Shown here piece after piece: positions 45,893 to 50,782 of a DNA stretch of 50,782 nucleotides (within the stretch, counting starts at the first letter, position 1; the number at the start of each line of letters is the position of its first letter). The notes beneath the pieces are model-generated. The model was not told where the DNA came from. It searched no databases and saw only the letters and a program-made list of their open reading frames with translations. Source of the DNA: Gammaproteobacteria bacterium (GTDB lineage: Bacteria; Pseudomonadota; Gammaproteobacteria; Chromatiales; Chromatiaceae); NCBI GenBank assembly GCA_018812525.1, contig JAHJDE010000109.1:1-50782 (forward strand), given 5' to 3'. A program made the position numbers and the translations under genes.

Positions 45893-46094
45893 GGGGGCCG
45901 ATTATACGGCATGGCGGGGCAAAGCAGGGCATGGCGCACGGCGGGCGGATGGCACAAAACCACCGGAATGTACCCGGCACGGACCTCAGGATGGAGAAGC
46001 GGCACAGGGATGTCAGGACAACCTCATCAAACTTGCCAGAACGGGTAGAAACCATGTTGGAACAGATTCGCCGTGATTTGGCGTAAGCTGCCAA

Positions 46095-46123
46095 TTGACA
46101 TCCGACCGCCGAATCAGCAGAAT
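46095..46123 (+). promoter_or_regulatory. Sigma70 promoter of tRNA-Arg
   Basis: A perfect -35 TTGACA (46095-46100) and CAGAAT (46118-46123) are 17 bases apart, 18 bases before the mature tRNA 5' end. Confidence 0.7.
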
Positions 46124-46140
46124 ACGCACCTTCAAAACAA

Positions 46141-46217
46141 GCGCCCGTAGCTCAGTTGGATAGAGTACCTGGCTACGAACCAGGTGGTCGGAGGTTCGAA
46201 TCCTTCCGGGCGCGCCA
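46141..46217 (+). tRNA. tRNA-Arg(ACG)
   Basis: A 77-nt cloverleaf: acceptor GCGCCCG with CGGGCGC, discriminator G, encoded CCA (46215-46217). The anticodon stem CCTGG/CCAGG encloses CTACGAA with anticodon ACG (inosine-modified for CGU/CGC/CGA). The T-arm is GGAGGTTCGAATCCTTCC. Mobile-element genes start 108 bases after it, so its 3' end is a likely integration site. Confidence 0.98.
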
Positions 46218-46225
46218 TACAAAAC

Positions 46226-46261
46226 AAAGGCTTAGCGTTTTATCGGCGCTAAGCCTTTTTC
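46226..46261 (+). terminator. Terminator after tRNA-Arg
   Basis: A 12-bp perfect stem AAAGGCTTAGCG / CGCTAAGCCTTT with a 9-base loop and following T's ends the tRNA transcript. Confidence 0.85.
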
Positions 46262-46324
46262 GTTCCTGCTCATTTCGCGCTTCCTGCACCCACACTGCAC
46301 CCACATTTTCATCCGGTACTTTCT

Positions 46325-46948
46325 TCAAATCCAATCTTCAATTGACTCGCCCAACAGGTTTAGTTTTGCGGCCATCCCGGCCAATGAAACCTGCACGAAG
46401 GCATCATGTTGCGCGGTCAACCGCTCGAAGGTATTCCAGTGCATCCCCTTGGGTTTCCAACCGCTGCCGTTGAGGATGCCAGGCTCCCATCCCAGCTTGT
46501 CGCGGATTCGATCTGCCCGCCGTGCCATCCTGTCGTAGCCGGTTTCCCTTTGGCTGGGATAGGCCAACTGGTGGCAATGCCGACAGGCGAAGATGCCGCC
46601 GCCGTAGAGGATCGCCACGCGCCGACCACAACCACGGGCGGGACAGAGGAACCAGGGGCGTTGCCCGCCAAGGTGGCAGGCGGTCCAGTCCAGATAGACG
46701 GGATAGCTTTCGTCCTTCCAGTCTTCGCCGCCGCTTCGGTGCCGCAAGGTGAGAATCACCCGGTCCGGTTCAGTGCGCACGCGGATGGAGGCGACTACTT
46801 CGCCATGCCGTGACCACTGCCAGCCGAAGGACTGGTGCGGGGTGAGCAGGCCATCCCGTTTCCAGCGCCGCACATCGATGGATCGGTAATCGTTGGTAGA
46901 GTCTTTCGCGCCCCAGTACCAGTGTCTTCCGCTACCCATGCCGCCCAT
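46325..46948 (-). CDS. Zinc-ribbon protein of an integrated element
   Basis: A 207-residue protein with MGGMGSGRHW at the start and a zinc ribbon in the middle: CPARGCGRRV then ACRHCHQLAYPSQRE (four cysteines in two pairs, near residues 97 and 120). Members are frequent in prophages and integrative elements, often beside the tRNA end; no function is established that I know. It is the last gene of the element before tRNA-Arg and is transcribed toward the tRNA. Confidence 0.75.
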   Translation of the reverse strand: MGGMGSGRHWYWGAKDSTNDYRSIDVRRWKRDGLLTPHQSFGWQWSRHGEVVASIRVRTEPDRVILTLRHRSGGEDWKDESYPVYLDWTACHLGGQRPWFLCPARGCGRRVAILYGGGIFACRHCHQLAYPSQRETGYDRMARRADRIRDKLGWEPGILNGSGWKPKGMHWNTFERLTAQHDAFVQVSLAGMAAKLNLLGESIEDWI

Positions 46949-46988
46949 GTCTGCCTCCAGGATTTTTAACCGAAATCATTTGGGAAAT

Positions 46989-47516
46989 TCACCTTTTTGT
47001 TTTGGCCTTAGCGGGCCTTGGTTGGTCGTTGTTGGTTTGCTGTGGCGTTGGTAAAAAGCGTTCGCAATATCGCCGGTCCGTGTCCCACAATCCGGCGATG
47101 GCTTCCGGCTCTCCTTTGGCGCAGTGGCCAAGGTGCGGATGCCTGAATGGTTCGGTAATCCGCTCGAAATGGACGCATTTGCCGCAGGTAATCGAGTGAC
47201 TGGCGGTTACCTGTTCCGGTACTTCCTTCGACCGTTTCAGAAAGTACCGGCAGGCATCCAGGTCATTGCGGCACTTGTCCACCACCTCTGCGATGATTGC
47301 CGGGGCGGTTTCCTCTATGTACGCCAGCCAAGCCCGGATGTTGGATTCTTCATCCGGCGACAGTTCAGGAAGTGGTCCTGGTTGTTCTGCGACAGCGACA
47401 GTTGCGACTGGTGCGACAGTTACCGGCTTATCGGTTTCTTGTGTCGCAGGTGTCGCGGGTGTCGCTGTCATGGTTCCAGTGAGCCCACCTTTTTTGATCA
47501 ATGCGGAAAGAGTCAT
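46989..47516 (-). CDS. Element-encoded protein with Cys-rich C-terminal motif
   Basis: A 175-residue protein of unknown function. A Thr/Pro/Val low-complexity N-terminus (residues 12-50) is followed by a helical part (NIRAWLAYIEETAPAIIAEV) and a C-terminal motif with CGKCVHFERI, HLGHCAKG and RRYCERFLP, i.e. four cysteines that could bind zinc. Its ATG overlaps the end of the DUF3987 gene by 4 bases. Similar small proteins follow primase genes in integrative elements. Confidence 0.7.
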   Translation of the reverse strand: MTLSALIKKGGLTGTMTATPATPATQETDKPVTVAPVATVAVAEQPGPLPELSPDEESNIRAWLAYIEETAPAIIAEVVDKCRNDLDACRYFLKRSKEVPEQVTASHSITCGKCVHFERITEPFRHPHLGHCAKGEPEAIAGLWDTDRRYCERFLPTPQQTNNDQPRPAKAKTKR

Positions 47517-48667
47517 TGTTTACCCCCTTCCAGCAAGGCCGGGTTGATGTGTATCTCCTTGCGCCTGCCGTCCTGGACCAGTTGCACCCTGCCTGCTTCC
47601 TCCAATTCGGCCAGGGCAAAATCCAGCGCGGTTTTCTGGCGCAGGTGTCCAGGTGTCACATTGCGCTGCACTTCCCGCCGGGGAACGATGTTTGTCCTCT
47701 CCCTTCGGCAGTAGTCGAGCAACCAGCTATCCAGCCGCGAAGCGTCGGCCTGTTCTTCCGGCAAGGCCAGTTCACCGTAGAAACGCCGGGCTTCGTGCAG
47801 GTGCCAGGCGGCAATGCGTGAAGCGCCTTCAAAGGCCGTCAATCCGACAGCGCCGCCACCGCCATGCTCGAATATCTGAAACAGGGTGGCGATCCGGGCC
47901 GCGTTGTCGGCGGTCTTGCTGGCCACGTCGCGCACATCGTAGAGTTCACCGCCGGACCGCAGTTCGCTTTCGATGGCGTCATGGAACATTACCCATGCGT
48001 CCTTGGTATCCGCCGCCAGGGACAAGACAGGGGGCGACAGCGCCCCGTCTTCATCAATGGGAACATCCTGTTCGAGAATCCCGGCAATGCGTTGATTGAA
48101 ACGGGCCAGTGCGGGCCAGGATTCCGGCGGATCGGTAAAAGGCCGATGCCCTTGCGTCGATTCAGGCCAGGCCAGAAGGAAACGAGCGAGAAAGCCCGTA
48201 CCCCTCGCCAGTCCGCCGGTACGGTCGAAGAAGCTGCGCAGGGTGGTTTCCTGTACCTGCAAGGCGATGGTCAACCGTGCGCCGCGTACCGTGAAGGATT
48301 CGGTGGTGCGCCGCTCGGTGGCAATGTCCACGCCGTCCCATAACTGGTTCAGGGTGGCCAGGTTACGCATGACCGAATCCTTGCCCATGCCATGCGCTCC
48401 GAACACCAGCCCGGCTTCACTCGAAACCACACCGCCGGACGGCCAGCCTTTGGCCAGATTTCATTTCAGGGCTTCCGGGGTGGCGTCGCCATAAATCAAC
48501 CGGGGCACCCGTGGCGGTTCCGGTTTGTCATGCTCCAGATCGCGCAGGGCGTCTTCCTGTTCGCGTGCGGGCTTTCCCGCCTTGGAAAGCTGGCGGTTTT
48601 TCTCCTTGATACCGCCGCGCTTCGCCTCCCAGGCTTCCATTGCCGCCTTGTGATCCTTGATCAGCAC
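47513..48667 (-). pseudogene. DUF3987 helicase-like protein, C-terminal part with in-frame TGA
   Basis: The reading frame from GTG 48667 (LIKDHKAAMEAWEAKRGGI) meets a TGA at 48461-48463 after DATPEALK and continues without shift as NLAKGWPSGGVVSSEAGLVF, then GAHGMGKDSVMRNLATL and on to the stop at 47513. In this family a tryptophan is usual at the position of the TGA, so TGG to TGA is the simplest cause. An internal GTG at 48430 could start a 305-residue product. It continues the primase-like gene upstream after a one-base shift. The gene is broken twice, or the sequence has two errors. Confidence 0.7.
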
Positions 48668-49917
48668 TTGGCGGCTTCCGCCTGTTCGGCTTCATAGTCC
48701 CGGATCGCCTGCATGAAGAAACCGTCGCAGGTGGACTTGCGTTCACCGGAATCGGCGACGGTCAGCAGAAAAAGCCCGCTAGGCCCTTGCAGCTTTTCCG
48801 CCCGCTTCACGTCGGCATGGGCCTGCACGGCCAGTGATAGCGCCTCCAGGGCGCTGGATGCCACCAGCGGTATCGGTGCCTTGGTGAAGGCGCGGACTTC
48901 CTCCACGGCGGCGCGTAGCGTCTCCGGCAGGGCATCCAGGGGATAGGGTTCGGGATCGATCTTGGCTGTCAGGGGTAGCGGATCGGGCCAGCCGTCATTG
49001 TCGGTGCCATCTGGTGTGATTGCCCCACCAATGGCCTTGGCGACTGCCTCAAATCCAAGCAGTGCCGCCATGTCGTTGAAGTCGGTTGCACCAACAGGGC
49101 GACGGTCTCCAAATTTCGGGACGGCGACCTTCCCACCGATAACCAGCGCGGCACGGTTTGCCTTTGCGAAACCGGGATTGCCTTCGGTGCCTGCATCATC
49201 GTCGGCACAAATGATGATTGGAAGGCCCAACAGTTTTTGACGCATGTCTTTGGCTACCGGCTCCAGATTGCCCGCATTGAATGCGACCGCAACCGGGTAG
49301 CCTGTTGCCTGGTGAATGGTTGCGCCCGTGGCAAATCCTTCGGCAATACACAAGGCATCCGCCCCCTGGACAGTGCCGATACTGAAATAGCCGCCGGAAA
49401 TCCGCCCGCCGCTCAGAAATCGCTTGCCGCCATCATCATTGATGAATTGCAGGGATTGAAGCTCACCACCCGACCGCACCGGGATAACTAAAGCGCCTTG
49501 GTGTAACCGCGCCCCATTGGCCTTAATTCCCTTGCGCACAAGATAGGGGTGGCCATCGTTCGCGGGTGTGGCTGCATTCCAGATCGATACGGCCTTTACA
49601 GCCGCATCGGCATATTGTTGTTGGCGTTCCGCCTCGGCATGTTTCCGGGCCTCTTCGACGCGACGGATGAACGCCGCCCGTTCCAACTGGGAAAACGGCT
49701 TTTCCCGTTTCGCCTGCCAGTTCTCCGTAAAGCCCGAAGACCAATCACCGAAACATCCGCCCAGGCCATCATCAAACAACTTGCACCAACCAGCGGTGTT
49801 GCCGTTGCGTTTACCGAGGCCGGGGAAGCGGTGCAGCTTACCCGGTTCGATGGCATCGGGTGGTTCCAGGCCAGCGGCCCGGATCGCGTCCCTGATCTGG
49901 GAGATAGCATCATTCAT
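48661..49917 (-). CDS. Primase/Toprim-DUF3987 replication protein, N-terminal part
   Basis: 418 residues. The N-terminal part has FPGLGKRNGNTAGWCKLFDD (primase-like zinc-free region), then a Toprim domain: LCIAEGFATGATIHQATGYP near residue 195 and LPIIICADDDAGTEGN near 235. Downstream the DUF3987 ATPase-like region begins with TVADSGERKSTCDGFF. The frame then ends at 48661, while the next frame continues the same protein (see 47513-48667); adding one G after AAG would join them. The ATG overlaps the stop of the preceding small gene (ATGA). It is likely the replication protein of an integrative element. Confidence 0.75.
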   Translation of the reverse strand: MNDAISQIRDAIRAAGLEPPDAIEPGKLHRFPGLGKRNGNTAGWCKLFDDGLGGCFGDWSSGFTENWQAKREKPFSQLERAAFIRRVEEARKHAEAERQQQYADAAVKAVSIWNAATPANDGHPYLVRKGIKANGARLHQGALVIPVRSGGELQSLQFINDDGGKRFLSGGRISGGYFSIGTVQGADALCIAEGFATGATIHQATGYPVAVAFNAGNLEPVAKDMRQKLLGLPIIICADDDAGTEGNPGFAKANRAALVIGGKVAVPKFGDRRPVGATDFNDMAALLGFEAVAKAIGGAITPDGTDNDGWPDPLPLTAKIDPEPYPLDALPETLRAAVEEVRAFTKAPIPLVASSALEALSLAVQAHADVKRAEKLQGPSGLFLLTVADSGERKSTCDGFFMQAIRDYEAEQAEAAKC

Positions 49918-50170
49918 CGTGCGGTTCTCCCCAGTGAATAAGCCAGTCCGCCAAGCTCACAGGCAGCCATCCCCACAAGGCCAGGGTGACAATGAAACCT
50001 TTAACGTGGGCGACAAGGCCGGTAAAATTACGGGTGTGTTTAGAAGTATTCGGGGTCGCCTGGTTGCAGCCAGCGCGGCCCTTTCTGTTTGCGGACACCC
50101 TCCTTGGTGTCCGCCCTTCGGGCCGGCCTCCGGTCGTCCAAAATCGTTCCCGACGATTTTGTCTGGTCAT
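49910..50170 (-). CDS. Small element-encoded membrane protein
   Basis: An 86-residue protein from ATG 50170, preceded by GGGAG, 14 bases after alpA. It has a basic N-terminus and one hydrophobic stretch near the end (GFIVTLALWGWLPVSLADWL). It overlaps the primase start. Not recognised; the position between alpA and primase genes suggests an accessory role. Confidence 0.5.
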   Translation of the reverse strand: MTRQNRRERFWTTGGRPEGRTPRRVSANRKGRAGCNQATPNTSKHTRNFTGLVAHVKGFIVTLALWGWLPVSLADWLIHWGEPHDE

Positions 50171-50184
50171 GGTCCCGGTCTCCC

Positions 50185-50382
50185 TCAGTGCGCAGCCTTG
50201 CGGCTGGCCTCGATTTGCTGGTTCAGCCAGTTGTTCACCTCTGCTTCGATCCATCCCACAGCGCGGCCGCCGAGGGAGACAGGCTTCGGGAACCTGCCTT
50301 CCGAGATGCGCAAATAGATGGTGGAACGGGAAAGCCCGGTACGGGCCTTGACGGTAGGAAGTCTCAGGATTGCGGTAGCCAT
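50185..50382 (-). CDS. AlpA family excisionase-type regulator
   Basis: A 65-residue MerR-like winged-helix protein from ATG 50382, which has a strong GGAGG 7 bases upstream. LRLPTVKARTGLSRSTIYLR, then GRFPKPVSLGGRAVGWIEAE and VNNWL are the AlpA hallmarks. Such proteins activate integrase/excision genes of prophages and genomic islands. It is the first gene of the - strand element operon here. Confidence 0.92.
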   Translation of the reverse strand: MATAILRLPTVKARTGLSRSTIYLRISEGRFPKPVSLGGRAVGWIEAEVNNWLNQQIEASRKAAH

Positions 50383-50448
50383 GTTTGCGCCTCCATAGGC
50401 GTTGTTGAACATGGTACCGATTGTTATGTCACGACTTGCTCGTGACAT

Positions 50449-50782
50449 CGCAACTGCGGATAGTCTTACCGCAATTGCGGTAGCGATCAGGAAGCTTTTA
50501 GCCCTCGCTTGGCTGCCGCAAACTTCTCTTCGAGGGTGCGCGCAGCGATGCCTGCCGTGCCCTCATGGTGGGCTAAAAGGGCGGAAATGATGGCTGCTTG
50601 ACTAGAGAAGGTGGAGTAGGGTTGCCCGCCGGGCGATTGACTAAGGCGTCGAGCAAGAATAACTTGGGCAATATTGCGCTCGGATTTAGGTCAGATTTGG
50701 TCGAACCGATTGAGCAAAACCGCAGGCGTAGCAGTGCTACGTCGAGGAGTTTGCGATTGAGGTTCGGCCAAATGTGGCCTGA
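50449..50782. other. Right edge of window, no supported gene
   Basis: No ORF with a normal start and recognisable product is seen. A - strand frame (about 50511-50690) is open for some 60 codons and ends KRGLKAS, but has no start codon. The last 95 bases form an imperfect inverted repeat around GTAGCAGTGCTAC (50730-50742). The integrase of the element is expected beyond the window. Confidence 0.4.

Noticed and set aside
48461..48463. Selenocysteine codon
   Set aside because: The position fits tryptophan in the family, and no catalytic role or SECIS-like hairpin is evident.
50402..50590. 62-residue + strand open frame near the right end
   Set aside because: It overlaps the alpA leader, has no ribosome-binding site and no similarity I can recognise.

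Overview
The window looks like a piece of a GC-rich gammaproteobacterial chromosome. The evidence is the gene set and order: nagZ, hpt and S-methyl-5'-thioinosine phosphorylase together; lolC-lolD; lysC-csrA-tRNA-Ser(GCT); single-chain purL; moxR-DUF58-tgpA; DUF1249-mazG. I cannot name the genus.

The window seems to cover the replication terminus. A near-canonical XerCD dif site lies at 4602-4629. The genes left of it are all on the + strand and most genes right of it are on the - strand. By eye, the octamer GGGNAGGG (the E. coli KOPS motif) points at this site from both sides.

Layout. 0-4.4 kb: nagZ, hpt, a peroxiredoxin, thioinosine phosphorylase and two coiled-coil proteins of unknown function. 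4.7-9.0 kb: an MBOAT acyltransferase with a membrane-anchored SGNH partner, and a divergent SGNH lipoprotein, probably for acylation of a surface glycan. 9.0-16.3 kb: polyphosphate:AMP phosphotransferase, lolCD, a carbon-nitrogen hydrolase (aguB-like), an RRM protein and a Ppx/GppA phosphatase. 16.5-22.3 kb: tRNA-Ser, csrA, lysC, purL. 22.5-24.1 kb: a perfect 32-bp palindrome, a toxin-antitoxin-like pair and gene debris. 24.1-36.1 kb: a - strand cluster holding a Ser/Thr protein kinase, an Ig/TM/Sel1 protein, an FHA-like protein, a PP2C phosphatase, a coiled-coil DUF1566 protein, a penicillin-binding protein and an FHA-SEDS (FtsW/RodA-like) glycosyltransferase. 36.1-37.2 kb: fragments of a cytosine methylase, an IS200/IS605 tnpB end and a group II intron tail. 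37.2-45.9 kb: tgpA, DUF58, moxR, prc, a NUDIX hydrolase, mazG and DUF1249. 46.1-50.8 kb: tRNA-Arg(ACG) followed by part of an integrated element (zinc-ribbon protein, a split primase/DUF3987 protein, AlpA regulator).

The most interesting system is the 24-36 kb cluster. It brings together a kinase, its likely phosphatase, two FHA-type modules and a peptidoglycan glycosyltransferase/transpeptidase pair. That is the same set of parts as the actinobacterial pknAB-pstP-rodA-pbpA-fha locus, but here in a gammaproteobacterium. Several of its genes carry single-base frameshifts at G/C homopolymers. These are either sequencing errors or signs of decay or phase switching, and need checking on reads. 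Other structural features of note are a 105-bp block of four perfect hairpins present twice (0 and 9.2 kb) and several families of GC-rich intergenic palindromes.
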